Below, one piece after another: positions 33,621-45,585 of a stretch of 64,000 nucleotides of DNA. The notes under the pieces are model-generated. The model was not told where the DNA came from, did no database searches, and saw nothing but the letters and a program-made list of their open reading frames with translations. Made by a program: the position numbers and the translations under genes. Within the stretch, counting starts at the first letter, position 1. Every line of letters starts with the position of its first letter. The stretch is from Dendrocalamus latiflorus (Eukaryota; Streptophyta; Magnoliopsida; Poales; Poaceae): contig CM029622.1 in assembly GCA_017311315.1 (NCBI GenBank), positions 13,451,002-13,515,001 of the forward strand, given 5' to 3'.

Positions 33621-34389
33621 CATGCGGGAAGTGCCGGGCAGGGCTATTCCATGAGAGACCCTTCTTTTTTCTTTCTTTTTCACGATGTCATCAACAATCC
33701 CTCCTTTTCCAGTCGTCCGATTGGCATTGTGCCAGTGACTGCATGTCATCTCGTGGAGATTAGATGAAATTTGCACCGTGAAAACAAAATCAATCTAGAA
33801 TGCAAAATTGTACGGAATAAATGCAATCTAGATAGCGATTCAATCTATAAGTGTTGTGCTTCGATAATTATCTTTCGATCCAATGGAGCAACTCGTGTTG
33901 ATAACGTGTGGAGGAACCGTCGCTGGCGAGTCCAGTCCGAGCAATTCCTCATAGGCAAGAGAGATGGATCAAAGACAGAATAATACAAAATAATAGATTA
34001 AAGACAGAGAGAAGAGGGAACTCCTTTTTTCTTTATTGCTTTCTTATTCACAAGTACAAGTTACAATGATTGTGACTGTCCATTTGTAGACTAAGTGGTG
34101 TGATGCCCACTATAGACCAGGTTTATAGGTCTAGGCTCAGGTTTCCCAATAGTACCATCCACATCTAATTAAAGTGTTGCTAAAATTTAAATGAATCATC
34201 TGTCTTTTTTTATCATCTTAGTCTTTCAGATAATCCCATCGGTGTCTACAACTTAATAGAACCTATTGCAACTCCTTTGTCAACACAACCCCCACACTCC
34301 CACCGGTAGGTTATGCAAGTTTGTGTTTGCTGAGTGGTCTAATTACAAGAATGACGGTCCAGATTGACCATGTAGATGCGGAACTAGTG

Positions 34390-34535
34390 TCTGATCGATC
34401 AGATCGGATGTTACAGTATTGTTGTAGTAGCTCGTCTATTCGTCTGATCAAAGGCTGAGAGGGTCATTTCGACACTTTCCTCAGATGGAATCGAACCACT
34501 GGGAATTACTCCCTGTGCACCGACCGTTGTACGAT
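34390..34535 (-). mobile_element. Possible tRNA-derived SINE fragment
   Basis: On the minus strand a perfect polymerase III B-box-like GGTTCGATTCC (complement of GGAATCGAACC near 34482-34492) follows an A-box-like segment (ACAACGGTCGG) about 35 bp upstream. No 3' tail or target duplication was found. It could also be a decayed tRNA-like sequence. The flanks 34156-34390 and 34536-34877 hold no gene. Confidence 0.35.
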
Positions 34536-34877
34536 CCTGTTACGTGCAGCTAGCAGTAGGAGCTCTAGCACACACTGACAGCGTACGGGTGGCGCAATTA
34601 TTGGCGTGTAGACGGTTCATGCCATCCCGGGGTCATGTACATTTCGCTCTGGGCTATTTTTTAAGCTATAGTTTATATGTATATCTATACCTATATCTGT
34701 ATCTCTCTATATATAATGGTTTTTTCTTCCAAAATAAGTGCTTTTTGCGAATAGATCGTATGCCAATAAATTATTTTAAAAAATACTATTCTGATAAATC
34801 GCTGTGAATAAACGACGAATTCTGTTTGTTTGCTTGGAAAACAATAAATTATGTGACTATATCACATAAGTTATGAA

Positions 34878-35985
34878 CACTACTACAGAAAAGGTCAGCT
34901 CAGATTGTTCAAAAACGTCATTACAAACGATTTCATGAGTCGTCTGAATTTATAGGTCAGTAATGATATGAGGTCATCACAGATGGCTTTCGAACCGTCT
35001 GTGATGCTACTATCACATACGGTTTCAACTACAAACCATCTGTGATAGTTTAATATCACAAAAGGTTTGTAGTTGCAACTGTCTGTGATATCTATTATTA
35101 TAGACGGTTCTAGTGAAGAACCGTCTATGATAGTCTACATCACAGACGGTTCTAGTTAAAACTCATCTGTGATAAGGTTCTCCTGATGTCAAAAATATGT
35201 CTCCTTCAGTTCATCAATATTCTCTGATTGCGCTAATTGCGTTATAAAATAGCGCAATCAGAGAGTGCAGATGAACCAAAGCAAGCCTATTTATGAGAAC
35301 AAGATCATTCTAACTAGCTATACATCAATCATCACATGCATGCAAGAATAAGGCATCAACAAATAATTTTCACATGCAAGAACTTAAGCATCAACAAGAG
35401 GGGAGGGAACCGGATGGGGGGATGAACAAAGTACTGGCGCCGATGAAGGAGAGGAGGCGGTAGCGTCACCATTGTGTCACGACGGTGACACTACAAGAAT
35501 GTCTTGTGCAGCGAATGTGGTATCACAACTGGAGGTGGAGGAGCTCAGGGGAGGTGGCTGACGCTTCAATCGGTGGTTTGGGGGGAGCCAGCAGGTGGAT
35601 CGGTTTGGAGTATTTGGGGGAGACGTGTGGAGAGGCATATATAAGGACATTTGGCCGGGTAGCGGAACCGAGAGGTCGCGACGTCGCTTCAGTTTAAATA
35701 GAGGGGGTGGCAAAATCGGGCTGTAAAATATCACAGGGTTTTTTATACAAACCATTGTTATGATGTAATATCATAGACGGTTCTTGTTAATAACCGTCTA
35801 TTATACTTAACAGACGGTTTTGAATACAAATCGTTTGTGATATTATCTCTTCACAGACGGTTTTTAGCACTCACAGCAACACAGATAGTTTCTAAACCAA
35901 AATCATCTGTAATTGTATTTAATACTGATGATTTTAGTTAATTGTCTATAATAAAACGTTTAGAATTAGTCTTTTTGTATTAATG
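34878..35985. mobile_element. Mini-CACTA element, 1.1 kb, non-autonomous
   Basis: It starts CACTACTACAGAAAAGG and ends at a decayed terminus (TTTTTGTATTAATG) with a near-match duplication (GAA/AAA). Both ends carry alternating ACAGACGGTT/AACCGTCTGTGA copies like those of the 10-kb element, so it could have been mobilised by the same protein family. There is no transposase. The middle has a GC-richer block (35400-35700) with short open frames of no recognisable identity. Confidence 0.82.
35222..35266. repeat. Short hairpin inside the mini-CACTA
   Basis: CTCTGATTGCGCTA and its exact complement TAGCGCAATCAGAG are separated by about 14 bp, giving a 14-bp stem. Confidence 0.85.
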
Positions 35986-36830
35986 AAACCAAAAGAACGA
36001 GACCAAACTAGCTAGGCTAGCTACGAGCGGATGCCGCATTCATTGTGCCGGCTAGTTCCTTTCTTTCCTGCGTAATAAAGGAAATTAATCCTTTATCAAA
36101 GGAAGATTCCATCCTATCGATCCGTCTTACGTGAGCACCGACAACTCTCTGCAGCTCACGGGAGTGTTGCTGATCGGTAGCATGCATGACCGCAGTCAAT
36201 TACTAGCTAGTCCCAAAACTCCTACTGCTAGTAGTGTACGAATGCCACATCGAACAATTCGACGGACGCATTGCTCGCCGGCGAACTAAAATACGTCCAG
36301 CATCTTTACTTTAATTCAGCAAGTTTCAGAACATCTTTCATGGCATGGAATTGAGGCACTCCGAGTAGGGACGATGTGGGTACGAGTACACTACCACGAG
36401 TACTACAAAGTAATACAGTTCTTTGCCTCATAAAGCTCCTTGTAAGTACTACTCGAGATAATAATTACTGGAAATTTTCTAAACATGCGCAAGATCATAT
36501 ATGGGTGAGTTATTTTTAGCTTATGACTTATGACTTCGTTCAAACAAATAAATAGGACGGTTTCTCTATCACCGTTTCACAATGGCTTATTGGGACAACC
36601 TTTTTAAGCACCTTATTGGTTTATCAACATTCGGCTCGTTCACATAAGCTCTTGTGTTATGGCCAAAAATCATAAGCCACAGCAATAAATGTCCCTGAAG
36701 TCACCACCATTGGATCCGGTCGTCCTCGCCTCCATCATTGGCAGATCAGGTCGTCCTCACAATGAAATAGTGGGGCGGCGGCAGATCAAGAACATAGAGC
36801 CGTAACTGGATCCACCTGTCAGAGAGAGAA
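35986..36830. other. No clear gene; one short open frame and a MITE-like patch
   Basis: A minus-strand frame at 36199-36017 encodes 60 residues (ELQRVVGAHVRRIDRMESSF region) with coding-like composition. I recognise no family, and it may be a fragment of a transposon protein. Around 36505-36685 is a MITE-like segment (AGCTTATGACTTATGACTTC ... CACATAAGC) resembling 40835-40990. Confidence 0.35.
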
Positions 36831-38809
36831 TTCTCTCTTCTTTACTTTTATTTTTATTTTTGCAATTAAATTGAAATCTAAACTTTGAAATAGCATAACT
36901 TTCTCATTTGAAGTCCAACTTTTGTGGAACAAATTTATAAATTTATCTAAAGTTTAGTTTCAATTTGAATTTTTGTTAAAGTTTAGTTTCAATTTACTTA
37001 TGTTTTTATCCCAATTTTCGCGCAAATAATCGAATAGTGTACGACGCACAAGAAGAAGAAACCGAAGCAAACCAAGATCTACAAGATAAGTGACGAGTGA
37101 ACAAGGTGAGTTAACACTTTGATCATGTTGAACCTATCTCTTTACGCAAATTATTTCAGTTTAAAATTATCAAATTGCATGCTATTAATTCATATGCAAA
37201 GTATGTTCGCTTTAAAATTCTAGTTACATACCCGTCATTATTATGTGATTATACTTCCATTCATTGAAATAATTGTGCCTTTATCCATTGTCGCCCTAGC
37301 AAGTACTGATAATCATATTAATAAATTAATGTGTTTAAAAATGCCATGCTTAGTCTGTTTAGCTACTTTGGGCAAATACATCGCCCCAGTCATCATTTTA
37401 ACATGAAACTAGTTTTGGGTGATTAGAGATGGAAAATGGCTGATATATTGTAACATGAATAGTTTATGCTTCCGAAAATCCTCAACATGCTTAAATTATC
37501 TGGGCGGATGGTGTGGTGGTGTGGTGCAGTAAAGGCATGAGAATATGTGGGATGTGGTAAACTACCCAGGTAGTCCTAAGGACTAAATCTGAATATGATC
37601 TCCCAATGTAAAACCATACAACCACAAGCTGGCAAAGTGTAGGCAGGGTCAACTAATTTGCGTAATTCTAGCGCGATTACATGAAGGTGTGCACACCAGG
37701 CAAAGGGAAGGATGGTCTCATCCTTGCCTTTGCTGACTGCTGTGACGGCTCAAGAGGGGGCTTCCCGAGGGATAGTCCCATCATATGGAAGAAAACCCTT
37801 AGAGAACGTAACCATAGTAGAAGGATGCATTGTAACAGCCTTGTTATAATTACTCAATCGCATGTCTAAGGAAGCGTGTAATGGCCGACATTATGAGATA
37901 ATTATATCTTGTGGATAAAGTGTACAACCTCTGTAGAGTAAAAACTATTCGAACAACCGTACCCACTGCCAAGGGTTGACTTTGGGAACTTATCTAGATA
38001 TAGCTCTATTTCTAAAAACTCTGGGAGTGGAATAGAAGGGAAAAAGATGTGGGCAGTGGATGCCTTGATTTGAGTTTTTCTAGGATGTCTATCCCAGAGA
38101 TGGTATTAAGCGGATATTAACGTTGGAAAAGTAATGTGTAGTACTATTATAAAAATCATTAGCACGTTTACAGACCTGTTTTGGTTAAATCTAACTAAGT
38201 CTCAGGAAGTTTCTAAATATTGTAATTTGTCAAGGCATTTAGCAAATTAAAAATAGCCTGAGCCATCCCTTGTAAAGCTATGCATAAATACAATTGCATT
38301 CTGTGTATTGACTTATGGAGCGCAGTGGTTTGTGTTCACACTCGTTATCTAAACAATTCTGAAACCGAAGAATAAGACCATTACACTTAAGATGCACCCA
38401 ACTAGGATGAAGGTGAAAGCGGTGGAAATTAGGGTGTATTTCAATAGGCTTTAATTCCAGTTAATCGGACTTGATAGAGATTGTATGCACATATAGTATC
38501 TTGCCTTGAAGGATATCGGTAGCACGCAATTTACTGCAGTCGCTTGCCTGTGGATTCTTAGGGTCCTACTTTTGGAGTTTTTATTGCTTATGTCTCTGCT
38601 TTTGGGGTGTTGTAAATATTTGGTCTGAATAGCCCCCCTTATATAATCTGTCATAAAATATGATGTATTTGAACTTTGTTTATTATATGTTGGCTATGCG
38701 ATGTATGAAATGATTCAACAATATATTTATGAGCACTATCTACTAATTTAGACTAAAATAGTATAATAAAATCACATAGGGCTCTGGGCCGCCAAATCCA
38801 GGCCTGACA
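36830..38809. mobile_element. LTR fragment, related to the 2347-15988 LTR
   Basis: It shares with that LTR blocks such as CTTTGATCATGTTGAACCTA, CATACAACCACAAGCTGGCA and CTAAGGAAGCGTGT...GTACAACCTCTGTAGAGTA, in the same order. It ends in a typical LTR terminus CCAGGCCTGACA at 38809. The left part is missing. There is no coding sequence. Confidence 0.65.
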
Positions 38810-38810
38810 T

Positions 38811-39050
38811 TTAGCTCTGTTGGCTCGTGTGGTAGCTCTAAGCATGCCTGCGTTCGAATTTCACTCGACACGCGCACTCACATGAATAAAAAAGGGTACA
38901 CACATGTGGGTCAAGTGTGACAGCATGTAGCCGTTCCTGGAGACTGTTTAAGCCTCATATTAATTTTCAGCATAAGACGGCGCACATAAGTGTACGTACG
39001 TGTGTGGTGTGTGGGTGGTGTACGCGTGTGATTTGTATCTCTAAAAACTT
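38811..39050 (+). mobile_element. tRNA-derived SINE
   Basis: It begins TTAGCTCTGTTGGCTCGTGTGG, which contains an A-box-like segment (TGGCTCGTGTGG). A B-box-like GCGTTCGAATTTC follows about 35 bp later, then a GT-rich tail region (GTGTGTGGTGTGTGGGTGG) ending near TTGTATCTCTAAAAA. This fits plant SINEs that end in a short homopolymer. It directly abuts the LTR end, and no clear target duplication was found. Confidence 0.55.
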
Positions 39051-39521
39051 TGGTGCGGCGTGGCTCGTCTGCGTTAGTACGTATCAACTTTGATAGGGTA
39101 CAGTGTATTTCGGGAAATGAGTTCAGCGAGCTCCGGGAGGGCATTGGATTCAGGACACGTACGTGAGTTTTCGCCACGAAGCAATGAGTCAGTGTATTTT
39201 GGTTGTTGTGCATTGCTCCTTCCTTTAGCCTGTTATTGCTGTGAGGTGCCACGCAATTCAATGATGAAATACTAGGGCTCCTTCTGGGGTACAATTCAGC
39301 CATGACTAAAAAGGATTTGTAAAAGGAAAAATGATGTAAAGCTATCTATAATTTGTACGATGATGATTACTGCTGCAACAAAAGGTACACAACTGATTCC
39401 TCGAGAAAAAAAGAAAAAGGAAAGAAAGTCACATGTACAATGGGGATAAAAAGGTGTCAGGGCTAGAAACACGCAAACTAAAGAAGACTTGCTGTGCTTT
39501 AGTGCTATGGCTCCATACATC

Positions 39522-39928
39522 GGACGCGGCTCAGGTGCTGTGCCCCCTGCACTTAGCGCGGTGCAGGGGTGCGCCAGCACCCGCCACGTGGCGTCCAAAA
39601 TTCAAATAAATTCCGAAAAATTCAAAAAAATACTTAAAAAAATCTGAAAAATTGCAAAAAGTACCTTTTTAAGTATAAAAAGTGTTTTTCTTAAGTACTT
39701 AAAATTTTTTTGATTTATAATTTTATTAAAAAAAGTATTTTTTTAGTACTTAAAAATACTTTTTAATAAAAGTATTTTTACAAAAAGTACTTTTTACAAA
39801 TTTTCAGATTTTTTAAGTATTTTTTTGAATTTTTCGGAATTTATTTGAATTTTGGGCGCCACGTGGCGGGTGCTGGCGCACCCCTGCACCGCGCTAAGTG
39901 CAGGGGGCACAGCACCTGAGCCGCGTCC
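39522..39928. mobile_element. Fold-back Mutator-like element, near-perfect palindrome
   Basis: The two arms are almost exact inverted copies over most of the 407 bp, starting GGACGCGGCTCAGGTGCTGT and continuing through a GC-rich block into an AT-rich centre around TTTATAATTTTATTAAAAAA. Perfect 9-bp direct repeats CCATACATC lie at 39513-39521 and 39929-39937, supporting a Mutator-type insertion. There is no coding capacity. A transcript would fold into a long hairpin. Confidence 0.92.
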
Positions 39929-39963
39929 CCATACATCGGCCTCAAGTTGGCATCGGTTCATTT

Positions 39964-40530
39964 GGGTTGTTCTTTTTTGCTGTGACTTATGATTTTTAGT
40001 TGTGGCTTGTGGCTTTAGACTGTTTGTACAAAAGATTAAAAAAAACTCGACCTGCGGGGGGTAAGACAGCCCCCGGGCATTCCATTAAGAAGAAGATATT
40101 CTCACGCAGATCGAGAAAATCCCCGAACTCTTGCCCCACCCTGACACAGCGGCATCAGCCCATGTGAGAACAACCAGGGTGATCCCTAGACCAACGACCT
40201 GGGCGAGCCTTAGACCTGTGCTTTGACTTATGGGGCAAGCGAGGGGATTTTTTTCCCTCAGCCTGAAATTCGCTCCCACTGGGAGTCGAACCCAGGACCT
40301 GAGGGGTACTACTAGAGCGCTCTAACCGCTACGCTAGAGGCCCGTTCGCTTGTACAAAAGATTACAGAGTAACAAAAACGCACATACGGTTTTTGCCGAT
40401 ATAAATGAAGTTAGTAAAGTATATACTACAATTAACTAGTAGAACTTATCTTCAAAATATACTTCATTTAAAAGCTAGTTACTGTAGAAAAGCCGAAAAG
40501 CAGATTTTAGAAGCTGAAAAGAACAGGGCC
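39964..40530. mobile_element. GGGCCTGTTC MITE family, copy C, split by a SINE
   Basis: The left end GGGTTGTTCTTTTTTGCTG and right end GAAAAGAACAGGGCC belong to the MITE family, with the usual interior GATATAAATGAAGTTAGTAA. The SINE at 40039-40349 sits inside it with a perfect target duplication, so the MITE is older. Confidence 0.8.
40039..40349 (-). mobile_element. tRNA-derived SINE with perfect target duplication
   Basis: The minus-strand 5' part has an A-box TAGCGTAGCGG and B-box GGTTCGACTCC at tRNA-like spacing. The body follows, and the 3' end is CGAGTTTTTTT. The 15-bp duplication TTGTACAAAAGATTA occurs at 40024-40038 and 40350-40364. This shows insertion by a LINE-like mechanism. There is no protein; a polymerase III transcript is possible. 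The T-rich 3' end matches the style of several grass SINE families. Confidence 0.9.
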
Positions 40531-40539
40531 TAGTTTTTC

Positions 40540-41610
40540 TTCGCTGTAGCGACTAAAAATATACAGTAACCGTTAATATCTTTTTAGCATAATTAAATTT
40601 AAAAAAATAAAAAATTATGTTAGCACAGATAATATAAAAGAATAAGGAAAAAAAGAAAATAACAAAAACCCTAAAAAGCAAAACAAAATCAAAAAAGGAC
40701 GAAATTAAAAAGTTAAAAGTAAGACGCAGAAACTCAAATGAGCAGCGTTGAGCAAAATCACGGCCCAATTAGAAGGTTCGAGGGACTGTCACTTAAAAAA
40801 ACGCATGCCATATTGTTCTGCTCAAAAGACAACATAGTAATGGTTTGATTTTTTCAGTTTATGACTTATATTTAATGATTTTTGTCTTTCTTTAAATAAA
40901 TAGATAAGATTTTTTATCGTTGTTTCGAAGCGATTTATTGGGATAGTGTTCGTTATAAAGTTAAAAGCCATTAGGCGCAATCGAAAAAGAACGCACCTAA
41001 TAGCATCCTAGTGGGCTTGACACGCCTCCGGGCCGATTGGGATTCGAACGCCCGAGGTGAAGCTTTTGCATATTCAGACGCCCAAGACAACGGAACGGCT
41101 CCAGCAAAACCTCAACAATGTACGTGTCCATGGAGTGGACTAAGCACAATTGATCCAGCCCAGCTCGGGCATCCTAGTCCGAAAGCTCCACCTCGGACGC
41201 ATACTTGTACATAGAACTAGCAGGCCTAAACCAGCCCGAATTTATTTTTTCATTAGAATACCGGTTTAAATGGTCACATGGTCGAGTTTTTTTACTTAGG
41301 TGGTGATCGGTTCGGCTGAAAAGTTCATAGCTTATGGTTGAAAATAAAATACTGTAGCTGGCTGAAAAAAGCACTGTAGCTGACAGAGGCTTATTTAGCA
41401 TAATTAAATTTAAAAAAAATTTAAAAATATAAAAAATATGTTAGCCCGTTACGTATAATACAAACAAATACGGGAAAAAAGAACCGGCAAAAAAGCTCAA
41501 CAAAAAGCCAAAAGTTCAGAAAAAGACGAAACTTATGAATAGTAAAAAATAAGCCAGAAGACAGAAGTCGAAGCCAAGTTGATCAGGGCCTTGCCGGGCC
41601 CTTGTCGACT
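40540..41610. mobile_element. Cluster of AT-rich MITE-like segments
   Basis: Near 40835-40990 is a segment (TTTATGACTTATATTTAATG ... AGTTAAAAGCCATTAGGCGC) like the one at 36505-36685. Near 41290-41610 is another (GGTTCGGCTGAAAAGTTCAT ... AAGCCGAAGCC-like end), which shares TTAGCATAATTAAATTTAAA with 40580-40605. Boundaries are uncertain. There is no coding sequence. The GC-richer stretch 41000-41220 shows nothing recognisable. Confidence 0.45.
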
Positions 41611-41734
41611 TGAAAATTTTCCAGTGGCCCTGACTGAGGACAGGAGCCCAGTACGTTGCAGTTCAAGTTCGCAAGTAACAGAAGCCTCTAAAAAAGGAGC
41701 AACTTGCCGCATGGTTCATGAGTTGATTTATTAA

Positions 41735-41967
41735 TGCACATTTTGGCTGAGGCTTGTGATTTTTAACTGTGCTTTGTGGCTTTTAGGCTATTCGTGTGAG
41801 AGAGTAACAGAAATTTACGTGTGATTTTTGCCGATATAGATAAAGTCGGTACAGTATGTACTACAATTAACTAGTAAACCACATATTAAAAAACACTCCA
41901 TTTAAAAGTTAGTTACTGTAGAAAAGACAAAAACAAAAGTCAAAAGCTGAAAAAGAACAGAACCCTT
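41735..41967. mobile_element. GGGCCTGTTC MITE family, copy D
   Basis: It has the family interior GATATAGATAAAGTCGGTAC and ACTACAATTAACTAGTAAAC and ends AAAAAGAACAGAACCC. The left terminus is decayed. Confidence 0.65.
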
Positions 41968-42124
41968 ATCTGTTGCATCGATCAATTATATGCCGATTAA
42001 TAATTGCAGGATCTGGATTTTAAAAGAAATAGTGGGTATCAAGAGCCAATCGGTGAGGATGGTAAAACCTACGGACATGACGTGCGAATTTTTTTAAATA
42101 ATATTATATAAATATACCGTCGAC

Positions 42125-42475
42125 TTAAAAAATCAGTGCAAAAACCATTGTTGGCATTTGAATTGGCAATAGAGATTTATCGCCATTTTAAATTGTGACA
42201 GAGATTATGTTGCCAATTCAAATACCGACAGACTCTCTGTTGTCAAGAGGCGATAAAGATTGTGTCACTAATTCATATACCGACAGACTCTCTGTCGTCG
42301 AACAAGTGGACGACAGAGAGCCATGTCGATGCCACGCTCTCTATCGCTAATTCAATTGGCGACAGAGCAATCAATTGTCAAATGAATTGGCGACAAACGC
42401 TGACCCAGATTAAGTCGTCATTTCAAATGGCGACTGAGGCCTCTGCTCAATGGCGACAGAAGCTACACTATAAAG
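42125..42475. repeat. Array of GGCGACAGAG / CTCTGTCG motifs
   Basis: More than ten short motifs in both orientations (TTGGCGACAGAG, CGACAGACTCTCTGTCGTCG, AATTGGCAATAGAG) are spaced 20-40 bp apart. This array precedes the plus-strand mudrA-like gene and may be the subterminal region of that transposon. Confidence 0.65.
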
Positions 42476-43099
42476 AGTGAAAAATTGATCAAAAATCATT
42501 GTAATTCGGTGAAAATAGCAAAGAGGCTAAGAGCAGAAGAGGAGAGGAGAGAAGGGATCGCAGAGATGAGTTCTTTGTTTGTAGATTTCATTTTGAAACC
42601 CCGGTAGGTTAGCAAATAAAACCATTAGATGTGTAGTTGTATCCTGTAGTCACCGGCTATGTAAATAGAGATGTTAAGTTATGTTGGGTAGTTATATGTA
42701 GCGTAGTTCTAGATTTGTAGTCTTGTGACGCAGTTTGTGTGCACTTACATAACTTTCAGTCATAGTGCACTGATTAGTTTGGCAGTCTTAGATATGGTAG
42801 ATAGATTTATTTGAAAAATAGAGGATGCAATGTACATGATCCATTATTTGTTCCGTGTGCTGCCGAGGTTAAGTATGAATGCTAATTTTCAATTTTCACA
42901 GGACATGTATGAATAGTCATCTTTGTCTATGGTGTCGCATGCTGGAGAAATACCCTTGTTTGCAAGTTTTTTAGTAGCGGGTTTATTGTTTGGTCTAATT
43001 AGTGTATATTACAATGACTCAACAGCTATCGTAAACATGAGATTAGTTGTCAGCTGTTTGACAGGTATATCTGAATGAGTAGTTTTGAAAATATACTAT

Positions 43100-45585
43100 G
43101 GAGAAGGGGTTCCACAAATGGGTGAAGGAGTTATCCTGGATGATTTTTCGTCCGTGATGGTCGATCTATCAAATGCAGAGCAGCGTCCACGTGGCATTGT
43201 TGTGAGATGGTTGTATCAATTATTCTCGTGGATCATGCCCTGCACGACCTGATGTTGCGTGGCATTGCTACTCGGGCATGACAACAGACGTACTAGGAGT
43301 TAGTGGAACTTAAGGGACCAAACTCGTGGAAGTCCTTTGTTAGATTGGCCACAAAGCGTGGATGACCGCTAGTCTTACTGGCACAAGCCTACGAGAAAGT
43401 TCACCCAGCTCACAGAATGTTGGAAGATGCCGTTGGCGGTGATGGCGAAGAACTTGGGTAGTCTAGCGAAAGTGCGCTGTATTCTTTGAACCAAGAAGGG
43501 GCAGGTGGTTCCGACTCAGTGGAAGCTGATACTGAAGACCCTCCTATGCTCGAGATGTAGGATCCCATTGGGATTGAGACAAAGGTGAGTTGATGGAAGC
43601 CTTGGTGGGACAGATGGAGCTCGAAAACCGTGAGTATGAGGCATTGTCTGGTGACGAAGCTTCTGATAATGAGCATGGTGGAGCTGATCTGCCCATCCCC
43701 TCAGACTGGAACAAGTATGAATTCAACAAGCTAGCAGTGAGCTCAGGTGAGCTAGTGGCATGGGAGTATTCGCATAAAGAGGTGGGGCAAGGAGTGTTCT
43801 ACAAAAGTAAGGGGAGATGTAGGAAGCAGTCAAGTTGTCGGCCGTGTCATTAAGGAGGACGTTCAAGATAGTGAAGTCCAGTCCGCACGTGTATGACGTG
43901 AAGTGTGAGATAGAGGGATACTCTTAGTGAGTCCATACGTACCAGCCTATCCGGGACACCCATTGGAAGTGCTCCATAGTCGTCTTATACACTTGCGCGG
44001 TGGTAGAGTCCATGCAATTGCACATAAACATGTCCTCAAGGTGTTGCAAATGTCTTGTATGGAGAGATCATTGATAACCTGGATTTTGATCCACGTTCAA
44101 TTATTTGTGTGGCCGAGTAGAGGTTCCAATATACAATAAGCTATATTAAGGCCTGGCGAACGAAATAGAAAGCACTTGAAGCATAGTTTGGTACATTCGA
44201 AGATTCATATCACAACCTGCCCAGTCTACTACAAGTCATAGAACAAAAAATCCTGGGATCCATGTTGATATTCTGAAGCAGGCCTCGAAGCGGTTCCCTG
44301 GGAAATTGTTACTTTAATGAGCATTCTTCACTTTTGACGCCTGAATCAATGCATTCAGGCATTTTCATCTATTGCTCTATGTTGATGACACCTTCTTGAC
44401 ATAGAAGTAAAAAGGGCAGATATTAACTACAATCACAGTGGATGGAAACAACCAGGTTCTTCTTGTGGTATTTGCATTTGTCGAGAGTGAGAACACCTCC
44501 CATGTGTTTGCACATACATGATCAGCATGCTGGCTTTTTGAAGGCACTTCTGCTACTGTAGCAAGGGGATACAAGCATACCCTTGGGCCTGATTTGTAGA
44601 GTAGGTGGTGCAAAAGACATATGGGTGCTAATTTTTACAAGCAGTTTAGAAAGAAGGAACCGATGAACCTTTTCAAGAGGCTTTGTAATCATAACCAATA
44701 GAGAATGTTTGATGCACTTTGAAAGGTACTGATGACCTGACGATAAAGCACACTAGAGAGATGGTGAAGAAGCCTGCAACAGGGGCCCAAGAGTTTTCCG
44801 TTGCCCTTGGTGAGTTACCCACATATCATGCACATTTGGTCAAGACAAATGCTAGGTAGATGAAATACTTCTTAGATTGGATTGAGGATGATCCTAAGGA
44901 GAACTGGGCGTTATAGACACTGATGGTGCAAATTATGAAGTCATGACCACTAACTTAGCTGAGGTATGCAACTGGGTCATGAAGGGCTTGAGGCCCCTTC
45001 ACTTGGTATCTATTATGAAGGGAGTGCTATGGGGTATTACGAGGTACTTCATTGATAGAAGCGCTCTAGCTCACATCTCCATGTGTAGTCTGCAATTGAG
45101 GTACTCCAATAACGAAGTACATGGAAGAGAAGAGTAAGAAGGGGGAGATGCATAGATCCTTTAAAATGGGCACAAGGGAGCTTCGTTTAGAGGTACTATG
45201 TCGAGCTAAAGGTTGTTGCACTTCAAATATATAAACTAAAATAGAATTAGAACCAGTTGATCGGTCACACGAACGACTTACTGTTGGGCTTGATGAAGAA
45301 CAGGAAGCAGCATAGATTCAATGCAGTGTAGAAATGTAGAAGTTGCAGAGCAAGAGCGGTCATGCAAATGCACTGCCCAGAAACCTTGTTGCCGCCCTGT
45401 GTAGGTACTCTCTATAGTAATGGCTCGAAGATAGTTGCTTTCCTTTCTTCTTGGTGCACGTCAACAAGAAAAGGACGACGAGGTTCGGTTGCTCAACACT
45501 CAGTATGAAATCACTAAAGAGGGAAGAAGACAATGTGAGAAGGAAAATGGAAGAGTTCTATCTATCAAACCTGGACGTCTCTAGG
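43100..45585 (+). pseudogene. mudrA-type transposase, degenerate, truncated by a gypsy insertion
   Basis: The plus-strand translation in shifting frames gives the MuDR order. An IPSDWNKYEFNKLAV block lies near 43700, and an N-terminal domain with HVYDVKCEIEG near 43890. The MULE catalytic region (about 44250-44720) has an LYVDDTFLT-like block (usually LCVDGTFL), then ITVDGNNQVLLVVFAFVE. MTTNLAEVCNWVMKG and GITRYFIDR follow near 44940-45060. An acidic residue of the catalytic DDE set is visible after VD. Many stops and frameshifts make it inactive. A SWIM finger is not readable. The reading stops where the gypsy LTR begins at 45586. Confidence 0.78.

Larger units (their letters stand above)
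27250..34155 (-). mobile_element. Decayed copia LTR retrotransposon
   Basis: Related LTR segments begin TGTTGAGTAATG at 27250 and TGTTGATAACGTG at 33896. They share AAACAAGAG-like and GAACTCCTTTTTT...CACAAGTACAAGTTACAATGA blocks and remain alignable for about 250 bp. Between them, on the minus strand, come gag (about 32560-31590), heavily decayed protease/integrase (31590-29100), RT (29040-28758) and RNase H (28353-27739), the copia order. The stretch 29100-31590 has many stops and only scattered integrase-like similarity. No tRNA primer site or target duplication could be assigned with confidence. Confidence 0.75.

Noticed and set aside
33096..33776. A 226-codon minus-strand open frame in the copia leader
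   Set aside because: It is driven by the 33-bp GC-rich repeat, has no known domain and sits where gag leader sequence is expected.
41000..41220. GATTCGAAC sequence resembling a tRNA T-loop
   Set aside because: No A-box at a suitable distance and no cloverleaf can be drawn, so neither a tRNA nor a SINE is supported.
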